Assembly: GCF_036173105.1 (NCBI RefSeq) | Contig: NZ_CP108053.1 | Coordinates: 3,906,001 to 3,970,000 of the forward strand | Reading direction: 5' to 3' | Origin: Streptomyces sp. NBC_00287 | Lineage (GTDB): Bacteria; Actinomycetota; Actinomycetes; Streptomycetales; Streptomycetaceae | DNA: 64,000 nucleotides | In this document: in pieces, positions 24,012 to 32,547 of the stretch | Numbering within the stretch: position 1 is the first letter of the stretch | Layout: each line of letters opens with the position of its first letter | The notes under the pieces: generated by a model | What the model saw: only the letters and a program-made list of their open reading frames with translations | What the model was told of the DNA's origin: nothing | The model's database searches: none | Translations under genes and position numbers: made by a program

Positions 24012-25309
24012 GCGATGTCTCCTACCGGGTGTGGGCCGTGCCCGGGATCCCCGAGGTCGCCGCGGGTGACGACCTCGCCAAGCTGATCGCGGCCGCGGAG
24101 CCCGCGCTGGCCGACGGTGACGTCCTGCTCGTCACCTCCAAGATCGTGTCCAAGGCGGAGGGCCGGGTCGTCCGGGCGGCCGACCGGGAGGCCGCGATCG
24201 ACGCCGAGACCGTACGGGTCGTCGCGCGCCGCGGCACGCTGCGGATCGTCGAGAACCGGCAGGGTCTGGTCATGGCCGCGGCCGGTGTCGATGCCTCCAA
24301 CACCCCTTCCGGGACCGTGCTGTTGCTGCCCGAGGACCCGGACGCGTCGGCGCGCGCGATACGGGACGGGCTGCGCGACGCCCTCGGTGTCGACGTCGGG
24401 GTCATCGTCACCGACACCTTCGGGCGGCCCTGGCGCTCGGGGCTCACGGACGTGGCGATCGGCGCCGCCGGAGTGCGCGTGCTCGACGACTTGCGCGGGG
24501 GCACGGACTCGTACGGCAATCCGCTCAGCGCGACCGTGGTGGCGAGCGCGGACGAGCTGGCCGCCGCCGGTGACCTGGTGAAGGGCAAGGCCGCCGGGCT
24601 GCCCGTCGCCGTGGTGCGCGGGCTGGCGCATGTGGTGGCCGAGGACGACGGCGAGGGGGCGCGGGCCATGGTGCGGGGCGGGCGCGACGACATGTTCCGG
24701 CTGGGGACCTCGGAGGCGGTCCGTCTCGCGGTCACCCAGCGCCGTACGGTCCGGGCCTTCACCGACGATCCCGTCGACCCCGGGGCGGTACGGCGGGCGG
24801 TCGCCGCGGCCGTGACGGCGCCGGCGCCGCATCACACGACGCCGTGGCGGTTCGTGCTGCTGGAGTCCGAGGAGTCTCGGGGCCGGCTGCTCGATGCGAT
24901 GCGGGACGCGTGGATCGCGGATCTGCGGCGGGACGGCAAGAGCGAGGAGTCCATCGCGAAGCGGGTGCGGCGGGGGGATGTGCTGCGGAACGCGCCGTAT
25001 CTCGTCGTGCCGTGTCTCGTGATGGACGGATCGCACACCTACGGCGATGCGCGGCGGGACGCTGCCGAGCGGGAGATGTTCGTCGTGGCCGCCGGGGCCG
25101 GGGTGCAGAACTTCCTGGTGGCGCTGGCCGGGGAGCGGCTCGGGTCGGCGTGGGTGTCGTCGACGATGTTCTGCCGGGATGTCGTGCGGGACGTGCTGGG
25201 GCTGCCCCAGGGGTGGGATCCCATGGGGGCCGTGGCTGTGGGGCATCCCGCGGAGGAGCCTCGGCCCCGTGCCGAGCGGGACGCGGGGACTTTCATCGAG
25301 GTGCGCTGA
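24008..25309 (+). CDS. fbiB: F420-0:L-glutamate ligase with C-terminal nitroreductase-type domain (FbiB)
   Basis: A 433-residue two-domain enzyme. Residues 1-245 are the CofE ligase that adds glutamates to F420-0 (LLVTSKIVSKAEGR, VGVIVTDTFGRPWRSGLTDVAIG). Residues about 250-433 are a nitroreductase-fold domain (QRRTVRAFTDDPVDPGAVR, WVSSTMFCRDVVRDVLGL) that in mycobacteria reduces dehydro-F420-0 with FMN. The fusion is normal for actinobacteria. The start is a TTG overlapping the fbiA stop (TTGA). F420 is used by reductases such as the NADP/F420-type protein at 49459, although no direct link is shown. Confidence 0.95.
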   Translation: MSDVSYRVWAVPGIPEVAAGDDLAKLIAAAEPALADGDVLLVTSKIVSKAEGRVVRAADREAAIDAETVRVVARRGTLRIVENRQGLVMAAAGVDASNTPSGTVLLLPEDPDASARAIRDGLRDALGVDVGVIVTDTFGRPWRSGLTDVAIGAAGVRVLDDLRGGTDSYGNPLSATVVASADELAAAGDLVKGKAAGLPVAVVRGLAHVVAEDDGEGARAMVRGGRDDMFRLGTSEAVRLAVTQRRTVRAFTDDPVDPGAVRRAVAAAVTAPAPHHTTPWRFVLLESEESRGRLLDAMRDAWIADLRRDGKSEESIAKRVRRGDVLRNAPYLVVPCLVMDGSHTYGDARRDAAEREMFVVAAGAGVQNFLVALAGERLGSAWVSSTMFCRDVVRDVLGLPQGWDPMGAVAVGHPAEEPRPRAERDAGTFIEVR

Positions 25310-25368
25310 TGTACGGCGGCTTCGGCCTACCCTCGTAGGGCTTCCCTCCTCTCCCTAGGACCTCATTC

Positions 25369-26370
25369 GTGGCTGGACGTTTCGCTCCTCGGCCCACGCG
25401 TACGACCGTGCGCGGGGGGCATGTCGGGGTGCCTGCCGGGGTGCCGCGGCAGGCCGCGGTGGCGGGGCGGGTGCGGACGTATGTGCCTGATGGGCCGCTC
25501 GATCTGGGGCTGGTGCTCGGGCCGTTGCGGCGCGGGCCCGGGGATCCTACGTTTCGGGCGATGCCTGACGGGTCTGTGTGGCGGGCCAGTCGTACTCCCC
25601 TTGGGCCCGGGACCTTGCGGGTTGCTGTGCAGGGGGCGGCGGTTCGGGCGGAGGCGTGGGGGGCGGGGGCCGAGTGGCTGCTGGAGCGGGTGCCGGAGTT
25701 GTTGGGTTCCGCGGATGAGCCTGAGGCGTTTGTGCCTCGGCATCGGGTGGTGGCGGTTGCTCGGCATCGGCGGCCGGGGTTGCGGCTCACTCGGACCGGG
25801 CTGGTGATGGAGTCGTTGATTCCGTCGATTCTTGAGCAGAAGGTCACGACCGATGAGGCTTATCGGGCGTGGCGGTTGTTGGTACGGCAGTACGGGGAGC
25901 CGGCGCCTGGGCCCGCGCCCGGGCGGATGTGTGTGATGCCGGATGCGCGGACGTGGGCGTTGATTCCGTCCTGGGAGTGGCATCGGGCGGGGGTCGACAA
26001 CAAGCGGGCGTCGACGATTTTGCGTGCTGTGCGGGTTGCTGCGCGGCTGGAGCAGGCGGTGGGTATGGCGCCGGAGGAGGCGCAGGCGCGGCTGGAGGTG
26101 GTGCCGGGGGTGGGGCCCTGGACCTCTGCGGAAGTTGTGCAGCGTAGTCATGGGGCGGCGGATGCGGTGACTGTGGGGGATCTGCATCTGCCGGGGATTG
26201 TGGGGTTTGCGCTGGCGGGGGATCGGGATGCGGATGATGCGGCGATGTTGTCGCTGCTGGCGCCGTATGCGGGGCAGCGGCATCGGGCGGCTCGGTTGAT
26301 TCTGCTGAGCGGGAGGGTGTCGGCTCGGCGGGCTCCTCGGATGCCTCGGGGGGATATCGGGCGGTTGTGA
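25369..26370 (+). CDS. DNA-3-methyladenine glycosylase / HhH-GPD DNA repair protein
   Basis: A 333-residue AlkA-like protein starting at GTG 25369. The helix-hairpin-helix is RLEVVPGVGPWTSAEVVQRS and the catalytic Asp lies in the usual place (DAVTVGDLHLPGIVGFAL). An N-terminal beta domain carries GDPTFRAMPDGSVWRASRTPLGPGTLRV. It removes alkylated purines in base excision repair. Third codon positions carry more T and G than the neighbours, so its wobble use is visibly different. It is 59 bases downstream of fbiB and is followed by a tandem-repeat array. Confidence 0.9.
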   Translation: MAGRFAPRPTRTTVRGGHVGVPAGVPRQAAVAGRVRTYVPDGPLDLGLVLGPLRRGPGDPTFRAMPDGSVWRASRTPLGPGTLRVAVQGAAVRAEAWGAGAEWLLERVPELLGSADEPEAFVPRHRVVAVARHRRPGLRLTRTGLVMESLIPSILEQKVTTDEAYRAWRLLVRQYGEPAPGPAPGRMCVMPDARTWALIPSWEWHRAGVDNKRASTILRAVRVAARLEQAVGMAPEEAQARLEVVPGVGPWTSAEVVQRSHGAADAVTVGDLHLPGIVGFALAGDRDADDAAMLSLLAPYAGQRHRAARLILLSGRVSARRAPRMPRGDIGRL

Positions 26371-26400
26371 CGCGTGGTGCGGGGCCGGACTGTTTTTCGC

Positions 26401-26450
26401 CCCCGCCGCCCCTACCCGTCCCATCCCTGGGGGCTGCGCCCCCAGACCCT
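26401..26450 (+). repeat. Dispersed intergenic element with hairpin (copy 1)
   Basis: This block, ending in a perfect CTGGGGG/CCCCCAG hairpin at 26427-26445, is repeated almost base for base at 30570-30619. A degenerate half-copy lies at 6934-6959. It stands 31 bases after the glycosylase stop and 24 bases before the tandem array, and may act as a terminator for plus-strand transcription. Confidence 0.65.
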
Positions 26451-26473
26451 CGCTGTCGGCCCTGAACGGGCCT

Positions 26474-26930
26474 CGTCCTCAAACGCCGGACGGGCTGAAA
26501 GTGCGGGACCGGCGTCAGGAAGCACCGCGGCTTCAGCGCCACCAGCGGGTGGGCGGGGGGTTCGGGACGGACATCGGCTCGTCCTCGAACGCCCGACGGG
26601 CGCGGAGTAGCCGGGACCGGCGTCAGGAAGCACCGCGGCTTTCAGCGCCACCAGCGGGTGGGCGGGGGGTTCGGGACGGATATCGGCTCGTCCTCGAACG
26701 CCGGACGGGCGCGGAGTAGCCGGGACCGGCGTCAGGAAGCACCGCGGCTTTCAGCGCCACCAGCGGGTGGGTGGGGGGTCGGGACGGATATCGGCTCGTC
26801 CTCGAACGCCCGACGGGCGCGGAGTAGCCGGGACCGGCGTCACGAAGGACCGCGGCTTTCAGCGCCGCCAGCCGTGGGTGGGGTCGGGATGGCCATCCGG
26901 CCGTCCTCGAACGCCGGACGGGGGCGGAGT
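26474..26930 (+). repeat. Tandem array, five units of about 106 bp
   Basis: Unit starts at 26474, 26580, 26689, 26797 and 26902 (spacings 106, 109, 108, 105). Each begins with the palindromic core CGTCCTC(A/G)AACGCC(G/C)GACGGG and, except the truncated last, continues with GGGACCGGCGTCA, CACCGCGGCTT and CACCAGCGGGTGGG. The core matches a dispersed Streptomyces intergenic repeat; tandem amplification is the unusual part. The frames it opens are not credible genes. Confidence 0.85.
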
Positions 26931-26952
26931 TGCTGGATCCGCGTTGTGGGTG

Positions 26953-26988
26953 GGTGCGCCGTCTCGTTTTCCTGCCGGACGGCGCACC
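26953..26988 (-). terminator. Terminator after the guanylyltransferase-like gene
   Basis: A perfect 10-base inverted repeat GGTGCGCCGT (26953-26962) and ACGGCGCACC (26979-26988) begins 6 bases beyond the minus-strand stop at 26995. Confidence 0.8.
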
Positions 26989-26994
26989 GCTCGT

Positions 26995-28077
26995 TTATTG
27001 GTCCGGGGAGAAGCGGAGTGCCCTTGCTGGGATTTGGGCGTCGCACCAGACTCGGGCGCCGTCTGTCAGTTCGTTTTCGGGGCCGATTATGGCGCCGTCG
27101 CCGATTACCGTGCCGATGAGGATGGAACGTTCGCCTACTCGGGCTCGGGTGCCGATCAGGGAGTCGGTGATGACCGCGCCGGGTTCGATCACCGCGCCGG
27201 GGAGGATCGTGCTGCCGAAGACTCGGGCGCCCTCCGCGACGAAGGCTCCTTCGCCGACCACCGTGCCGCCCGCCAGTTTCGCGTCCGGGGCGACCCTGGC
27301 CGTGGGGAGGATGAGACGGTCGCCGCAGCGGCCGGGGACCGCGGGGGACGGGGCTCGGCCCAGGACCAGGTCCGCTGAGCCTCGTACGAAGGCCGCCGGG
27401 GTGCCCAGGTCCAGCCAGTACGTCGAGTCGACCATGCCCTGGAGGTGGGCTCCTGCGGAGAGGAGGTCGGGGAAGGTTTCGCGTTCCACGGAGACCGGAC
27501 GGCCGGTGGGGATCGTGTCGATTACCGAGCGGCGGAAGACGTAGGCGCCCGCGTTGATCTGGTCCGTGACTATCTCTTCGGGGGTTTGTGGCTTCTCCAG
27601 GAACGCCGTCACCCGGCCCGTCTCGTCCGTCGGGACCAGGCCGTACGCCCTCGGGTCCGTCACCTTCGTCAGGTGCAGCGAGACATCCGCCTCCGTGCGC
27701 TGGTGGGTGTCCACCAACGCCCTGATGTCCAGGCCCGTCAGGATGTCGCCGTTGAAGATCAGGACCGGGTCGTCGGGGGCGGAGTGGAGACGGGAGGCGA
27801 CGTTGCGGATGGCGCCGCCCGTGCCGAGGGGCTCCTCCTCGGTCACGTACTCGATGTGCAGGCCCAGCGAGGCGCCGTCGCCGAAGTAGGGCTCGAAGAC
27901 CTCGGCCAGATACGACGTGGCCAAGATGATGTGGTCGACGCCCGCCGCTCTCGCTCTCGCGAGTTGGTGGGTGAGGAAGGGGACCCCGGCCGCCCGGACC
28001 ATGGGCTTGGGCGTGTGCACGGTGAGCGGACGCAGCCGTGTGCCCTTGCCGCCGACCAGGAGGATCGCTTCTGTCAC
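26995..28077 (-). CDS. Mannose-1-phosphate guanylyltransferase-like NDP-sugar pyrophosphorylase
   Basis: A 360-residue nucleotidyltransferase. The activated-phosphate loop AILLVGGKGTRLRPLTVHTPKPM opens the protein, with the substrate motifs EEPLGTGGAIRNVA, LIFNGDILTGLD and VTAFLEKPQTPEE. The C-terminal third is a left-handed beta-helix of hexapeptides (VVGEGAFVAEGARVFGSTIL). It would make GDP-mannose or another NDP-hexose from the sugar-1-phosphate, consistent with manA in the same window. GTG 28077 is the start, with GGAG seven bases upstream; the longer frame to 28194 is unsupported. Confidence 0.9.
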   Translation of the reverse strand: MTEAILLVGGKGTRLRPLTVHTPKPMVRAAGVPFLTHQLARARAAGVDHIILATSYLAEVFEPYFGDGASLGLHIEYVTEEEPLGTGGAIRNVASRLHSAPDDPVLIFNGDILTGLDIRALVDTHQRTEADVSLHLTKVTDPRAYGLVPTDETGRVTAFLEKPQTPEEIVTDQINAGAYVFRRSVIDTIPTGRPVSVERETFPDLLSAGAHLQGMVDSTYWLDLGTPAAFVRGSADLVLGRAPSPAVPGRCGDRLILPTARVAPDAKLAGGTVVGEGAFVAEGARVFGSTILPGAVIEPGAVITDSLIGTRARVGERSILIGTVIGDGAIIGPENELTDGARVWCDAQIPARALRFSPDQ

Positions 28078-28100
28078 CTGTTGTCTCCGCTTCCTGCCGG

Positions 28101-28128
28101 GACCGGCCGAACTGTCTTTCGGCCGGTC
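28101..28128 (-). terminator. Hairpin between amidase and guanylyltransferase-like gene
   Basis: GACCGGCCGAA (28101-28111) and TTCGGCCGGTC (28118-28128) form a perfect 11-base stem with a six-base loop. It probably terminates amidase transcription, or attenuates read-through into the downstream gene. Confidence 0.65.
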
Positions 28129-28236
28129 AGTGTATGCAGACCGTTGTGTGCAGACCGTGTGCGGTGCCCTCGACGGCAGTGCGGCGTTCGTCATTGATCC
28201 GCCTTCCCCCCGATGGCGGTGAATGTGTTCTCCGGG

Positions 28237-29664
28237 TCAGCGGCCCTGGAGTTTGGCCGCCGTGGTGCGGGCCGTGCCGAGCTTGCGGTACATCTGCCAG
28301 CCCGGGCACTCCGTGGCGAAGGCGTCACGGTGGCCGGAGATCACATTCAGTCGTACGTTCCTACCTTTTGCGTAGAGATTGCCACCTCCGGACTTCAGGT
28401 ATGTCTTTCCGCGCGGATTGGCGCCGAAGAGACCGAGCTTCCAGGCCGTGAGCCGTGCCACGGCCTTCACGGCGGCGCCGGGCGGCTTGGTCGAGCCGTG
28501 GCTGCCGAGGAGGGCGATCCCCATGCTGTGCGTGTTGAAACCGAGGGTGTGAGCGCCGAGGACCGGCTTGGCCACGCCACCGGCGCGGCCCTCGTAGATG
28601 TTTCCGCACTTGTCGACGACGAAGTTGTAGCCGATGTCCCGCCAGCCCATGCTCATCACGTGGTAGCGGTAGATACCGCGGATGACTGAGGGCGCCTGCG
28701 AGCACTTGTATCCGTTGCCGGACGCCGTGTGGTGCACGAAGGCCGCCTTCACCTTCTTCGTATAGACGAATTTCTTCTCCCGCCAGCTCTCGTTCGCTCC
28801 CCAGCCGCGGCGGGTGACGATGCGGGGGCGGGGGCCGATGTACGGATTCACCTTCTGTTCCGGCGTCAGTTCGGTGCCGCGGAGGGTGAGGAGTTCGGTG
28901 CGGGTCTGGTCGGGGGTGAGGGCCGGGATCTCCAGCGCGCCCACCGGGGCGAGTTCGGCGTTTGCGGCGGAGGCTGCTGCCGTTTCGGCGGTCATGGTGT
29001 TGGCGGGGGCGTCCTGAGGGGCGTCCTGGGGGGCGTCCTGGGGAGCCGCCGCTCGGGTGGGCGGCTGGAGGGGGTCCGCCTCCTGGCCCGGGTCGACCAG
29101 TTCCAGGCGTAGGCCTCTCGGGAGGGGGTTCGCGTACGGGTCCCGGTCCTGGTCCGCTCTGACTCGTACCTCCACTCCGTCCGAGTCGCCCACCCACAGG
29201 GGGGCGGTGGAGCCGCGTACCCGGCCCGAGGTGCGTTCCGCGGTGTCCGGGTCGGCCGCGTGTTCGGCGTTGTGGGTCTCGAGGTCCTGCCAGTCGGACC
29301 AGGTGCCGGTGGCCGTGGCGCGGGTGCGGACCTGGACTTGGCCGTGCAGTTCTGTGTCCGGGTCGTCCCAGATGACGCCTACGAGGGAGAAGCGGCGTAC
29401 GTCTTTGGGGGGCAGACCCTGTTCGGCGGCGGTCGGGGCCGTGGGGGTCGCTCTCGTCGTGGGGAGCGTCGCCAGGGGGAGGGACTCGGTGTGGCCCGGG
29501 GTCGGTCTCTCGCCGGGTCTCGTGGCCGCTTCCGCCGTCGGCGCGGGTCTCGTGGTCGCCGCGGCGGCGGTTGGGGCCGGCGGAAGGAGGAGAGCGGCCG
29601 CGCAAGTGACACCGATCGAGGAAGCAAGGAATCCACGCATGCCCCTGATGTTGGACATAGTCAT
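28237..29664 (-). CDS. Secreted N-acetylmuramoyl-L-alanine amidase (PGRP-like)
   Basis: A 475-residue exported protein. A signal peptide (GFLASSIGVTCAAALLLPPAPTAAA) is followed by a Pro/Ala/Thr-rich linker and a beta domain (FSLVGVIWDDPDTELHGQVQVR). The C-terminal peptidoglycan-recognition/amidase_2 domain has zinc ligands in FVHHTASG, GHRDAFATECPGW and the central GAHTLGFNTHSMGIALLG. It would cleave the lactyl amide bond of peptidoglycan during growth or sporulation. The linker carries DAPQDAPQDAP repeats. ATG 29664 is chosen; ATG 29658 is equally possible. Confidence 0.92.
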   Translation of the reverse strand: MTMSNIRGMRGFLASSIGVTCAAALLLPPAPTAAAATTRPAPTAEAATRPGERPTPGHTESLPLATLPTTRATPTAPTAAEQGLPPKDVRRFSLVGVIWDDPDTELHGQVQVRTRATATGTWSDWQDLETHNAEHAADPDTAERTSGRVRGSTAPLWVGDSDGVEVRVRADQDRDPYANPLPRGLRLELVDPGQEADPLQPPTRAAAPQDAPQDAPQDAPANTMTAETAAASAANAELAPVGALEIPALTPDQTRTELLTLRGTELTPEQKVNPYIGPRPRIVTRRGWGANESWREKKFVYTKKVKAAFVHHTASGNGYKCSQAPSVIRGIYRYHVMSMGWRDIGYNFVVDKCGNIYEGRAGGVAKPVLGAHTLGFNTHSMGIALLGSHGSTKPPGAAVKAVARLTAWKLGLFGANPRGKTYLKSGGGNLYAKGRNVRLNVISGHRDAFATECPGWQMYRKLGTARTTAAKLQGR

Positions 29665-29716
29665 ACATATCTGTCCATCGGGGACTTGACGGGGCGTTGG
29701 GTGGCGTTCGGCCGAA

Positions 29717-29762
29717 TCGGTGGTGGGGGTGGGGGGTGCGCGGGGGGTGTGCGGGGTGGGGC
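29717..29762 (+). other. Guanine-quadruplex-forming tract in divergent promoter
   Basis: The plus strand has at least four runs of four to six G with loops of one to five bases between the amidase (minus) and TIGR03089 (plus) genes. It meets the usual quadruplex pattern and lies where both promoters should be. Confidence 0.4.
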
Positions 29763-29780
29763 GCGCGTACGCTGACTCGG

Positions 29781-30539
29781 GTGAATGCCACCGATCGCAC
29801 CCCTGCCGACCTGCTGACTTCCGCGCTTGCTGCGGATCCTGGGCGTCCCCTGGTGACCTTCTACGACGATGCCACCGGGGAGCGTGTCGAATTGTCCGTG
29901 GCCACCTTCGCCAATTGGGTGGCCAAGACCGCGAACCTTCTCCAAGGGGATCTTGGTGCCGGGCCGGGGGATCGGGTGGCCTTGTTGCTGCCTGCGCACT
30001 GGCAGACGGCGGTGTGGTTGCTGGCCTGTTCGTCCGTGGGGGCCCTCGCGGATGCGGGTGGCGCGGATGTGGCTGCGGCCGATGTCGTGGTGAGTGGGCC
30101 GGACACACTGGATGTGGCGCGGGGGTGTGGTGGGGAGCGGGTTGCCTTGGCGCTACGGCCGTTGGGGGGGCGGTTTGCGCAGGTGCCTGCCGGGTTTGTG
30201 GATTACGCGGTGGAGGTGCCGGGGCAGGGGGATCGGTTTGTGCCGTTCTCGGCGGTGGATCCTGAGGAGGCGGCGTTGATTGTCGCTGGGCGGGAGTTCA
30301 CGGGGGCGGAGGTTGTGGAGCGGGCGCGGGATGAGGCGACGGGGTTGGGGTTGACCGGGCCTGGGTCTCGGATTCTGTCGGGGTTGTCGTACGACACGTG
30401 GGAGGGGTTGAACGCCGGGTTGTTCGGGGCGTTGGCCACGGGGGGGTCGGTGGTGTTGTGCCGGAATCTTTCGGTGTTGGGGGAGGAAGCGTTGGCGAAG
30501 CGGATCGAGAGTGAGCGGGTCACGGCTGTGGCTCGGTGA
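29781..30539 (+). CDS. TIGR03089-family protein (reduced AMP-binding-like)
   Basis: A 252-residue protein from GTG 29781. The N-terminal portion mimics an acyl-CoA-synthetase-type fold (LVTFYDDATGERVELSVATF, ANWVAKTANLLQGDLGAGPG, DRVALLLPAHWQTAVWLLAC). The AMP-binding P-loop and C-terminal lid are absent, as in the TIGR03089 family. These proteins are actinobacterial, uncharacterised, and usually lie next to LCP genes, as here. Wobble positions are rich in G and T, like the glycosylase at 25369. The protein is unlikely to adenylate substrates by itself. Confidence 0.82.
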   Translation: MNATDRTPADLLTSALAADPGRPLVTFYDDATGERVELSVATFANWVAKTANLLQGDLGAGPGDRVALLLPAHWQTAVWLLACSSVGALADAGGADVAAADVVVSGPDTLDVARGCGGERVALALRPLGGRFAQVPAGFVDYAVEVPGQGDRFVPFSAVDPEEAALIVAGREFTGAEVVERARDEATGLGLTGPGSRILSGLSYDTWEGLNAGLFGALATGGSVVLCRNLSVLGEEALAKRIESERVTAVAR

Positions 30540-30569
30540 CTGTCGCGGCTGCGGCACGCCTTTCCTCGC

Positions 30570-30619
30570 CCCCGCCGCCCCTACCCGTCCCATCCCTGGG
30601 GGCTGCGCCCCCAGACCCC
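30570..30619 (+). repeat. Dispersed intergenic element with hairpin (copy 2)
   Basis: The second copy of the element at 26401-26450, with the same CTGGGGG/CCCCCAG hairpin (30596-30614). It again stands about 30 bases after a stop codon and just before a tandem array. Confidence 0.65.
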
Positions 30620-30638
30620 CCGTCGGCCTGAACGGCCT

Positions 30639-31000
30639 CGTCCTCAAACGCCGGACGGGCTGGAGGTGGCTGAGCTGCGGCAGCCCCAGCGGGTGGGTGG
30701 GGGTTAGGGACGGCGATGGACTCGCCCTCGAACACCGGACGGGCTGGAGATGGCTGGGCTGCGGCGGCCCCAGCGGGTGAGTGGGGTTAGGGACGGCGAT
30801 GGACTCGCCCTCGAACACCGGACGGGCTGAGAGTGGCTGGGCTGCGGCGCCACCGGCGAGTGGATGGGCTCGGGGTGGATACGGGCTCGCCCTCACCCGC
30901 CAGATACGCCGACAGTCACTGGGCCGCGGCGCCCCCAGCGGGCGGGTCGGGGTTTGGGATGGCCGCGGCCTCGTCCTCGAACGCCGGACGGGCTGAGAGT
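30639..31000 (+). repeat. Tandem array, five units of about 83 bp
   Basis: Unit starts at 30639, 30723, 30806, 30888 and 30972 (spacings 84, 83, 82, 84). Each starts with a variant of the core seen in the first array (CG(T/C)CCTC followed by ACGCCGGACGGGCTG-like sequence), then GGCTG(G/A)GCTGCGGC and CCCCAGCGGGTG. The fourth unit is degenerate. The period differs from the first array although the core is shared, so each array expanded on its own. A C-rich tract (31015-31078) follows, before the first LCP gene. Confidence 0.82.
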
Positions 31001-31131
31001 GGCCAGGATGTGGCGGCCCGCCCCCATCCACCCCCTCCCCCATTCGGCCCATCACCACCCACCCCCCTCCCCCCATCCACGTCATCGTCGTAAGGGAGAC
31101 CAAGGAGACATCGGCCCGCACGCCATGAGGG

Positions 31132-32328
31132 GTGGACGTAGACGTGACCGAGAGTGGAGGTGGGGCCTCGGGGTGGGGGGCCCGGGCCAGTGGGACGGGG
31201 CTTATACGTCGGCGTCGGCGGCGTTGGGTTCGGGGGGTTGGGCTTGGGGTGGGTCTGGTGGTTGTGGGTGTCCTTGGGGTCGGGTGGGCTGTTTATGTGA
31301 AGCTCGATGGGAACATCACGCCTGACAGTGCCGCCGCTGCCGAGCTCGCTCGGTATGAGAGTGAGCGGCCTACCTCGCTCGTCAAGAACGCTCAGAATAT
31401 TTTGGTGATCGGGTCCGACTCCCGGTCCGGTGACGAGAACCGGCGCTATGGGCGGGACCCGGGAAGCGAGCGGTCCGACACCACGATCCTGTTGCATCTG
31501 TCTGCCGGGCGGCGCAGCGCCACCGCCGTTTCGGTGCCCCGGGATCTCATGGTCGACGTGCCGGCCTGTCTACGGCCCGACGGGACACGTACCGACCCCA
31601 CGTTCGCCATGTTCAACTACGCCTTCCAGACGGGCGGTTCCGCGTGCAGCATCCGTACCGTCGAGAAGCTCACCGGCGTGCGGATCGACCATCACATGGT
31701 CGTCGACTTTCGGGGGTTCAAGGACATGGTCGATGCCGTCGGAGGCGTTGAGGTTTGTCTGAAGGCGCCTATCAATGACAAGGCCGCCAAACTTCGGCTT
31801 CCCGCCGGGCGCGTCACTCTCGACGGGGAGCAGGCCCTTGGGTACGTGCGTGCCCGTAAGTCCCTGGGCAACGGCAGTGACACCGACCGCATGGACCGCC
31901 AGCAACGCTTTCTCGGCGCCCTCGTCAACAAGGTGCAGAGCAATGACGTACTGCTGAATCCGGTGCGGTTGTATCCCGTTCTCGATGCCGCGACTTCCTC
32001 GCTCACGACCGACCCGGATCTTGCCAGCTTGCGCGGTTTGTACCAACTCGTCCGCGGTGTGCGCGACATCCCCACCGAACGTGTGCAATTTCTGACCGTT
32101 CCCCGGGAGTCGTATGTCTACAACTCCAATCGCGACCAGCTCGTGGAACCCGAAGCTGAAAGGCTGTTCGAGCGTTTGCGCACCGACACGCCCGTCGAAG
32201 TCAGTCAAAAGGGTCGCTCGGGAGCGAGTGAAGCGGGCGCCGACGACAAGCGCACTCCCTCTCGCGCCTCCTCCTCCCCCGCCCCCACCTTCCGCGGAAA
32301 CACCGCCGCCCAGGAGGGCTGCGGGTAA
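31132..32328 (+). CDS. LCP-family phosphotransferase 1 (LytR-CpsA-Psr)
   Basis: A 398-residue membrane-anchored protein with one N-terminal helix (GVGLGVGLVVVGVLGVGWAVYV) and an extracellular LCP domain: NILVIGSDSRSG, SDTTILLHLSAG, AVSVPRDLMVD, GYVRARKSLGNGSD and RMDRQQRFLGAL. LCP enzymes attach lipid-linked polymers (teichoic acids, arabinogalactan, capsule) to peptidoglycan. The Arg residues and acidic residue that bind the pyrophosphate are present. It lacks the C-terminal LytR_C domain and ends in a Ser/Pro-rich tail. GTG 31132 is the assumed start. Confidence 0.9.
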   Translation: MDVDVTESGGGASGWGARASGTGLIRRRRRRWVRGVGLGVGLVVVGVLGVGWAVYVKLDGNITPDSAAAAELARYESERPTSLVKNAQNILVIGSDSRSGDENRRYGRDPGSERSDTTILLHLSAGRRSATAVSVPRDLMVDVPACLRPDGTRTDPTFAMFNYAFQTGGSACSIRTVEKLTGVRIDHHMVVDFRGFKDMVDAVGGVEVCLKAPINDKAAKLRLPAGRVTLDGEQALGYVRARKSLGNGSDTDRMDRQQRFLGALVNKVQSNDVLLNPVRLYPVLDAATSSLTTDPDLASLRGLYQLVRGVRDIPTERVQFLTVPRESYVYNSNRDQLVEPEAERLFERLRTDTPVEVSQKGRSGASEAGADDKRTPSRASSSPAPTFRGNTAAQEGCG

Positions 32329-32374
32329 AGCGCGTACCAAGGCGCCGAACCCCCGTTCAGGGAAATGCTCCGTA

Positions 32375-32456
32375 TTGACCGTTTGTAGGGGCGTGGAATT
32401 TGTCACGGCCGTCGCTCCACGCTGAACTGGGCGGATAGTGTGAGCGACCCGGTGCA
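32375..32456 (+). promoter_or_regulatory. Conserved upstream block of LCP gene 2
   Basis: TTGACC (32375), CGTGGAATTT (32392-32401), GTCGCTC (32411) and GCGGATAGTGTGAGCGA (32431-32447) recur in order upstream of LCP gene 3. TAGTGT (32436-32441) is a plausible -10. Retention of these blocks while the intervening bases diverge suggests functional control sites. Confidence 0.45.
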
Positions 32457-32547
32457 CCCGGCCAGCCGGTCGCGCACTGTTTGACCGAGACCCGAGCGCC
32501 TGGAGGGGGAAGGCGCCGCGTGGCCCCGACGGAGGATTCGGACAACC

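Noticed and set aside
26474..31000. Possible CRISPR arrays in the two tandem-repeat regions
   Set aside because: Units are 83-109 bases and repeat along their whole length. There are no short constant repeats separated by unique spacers, and no cas genes nearby.
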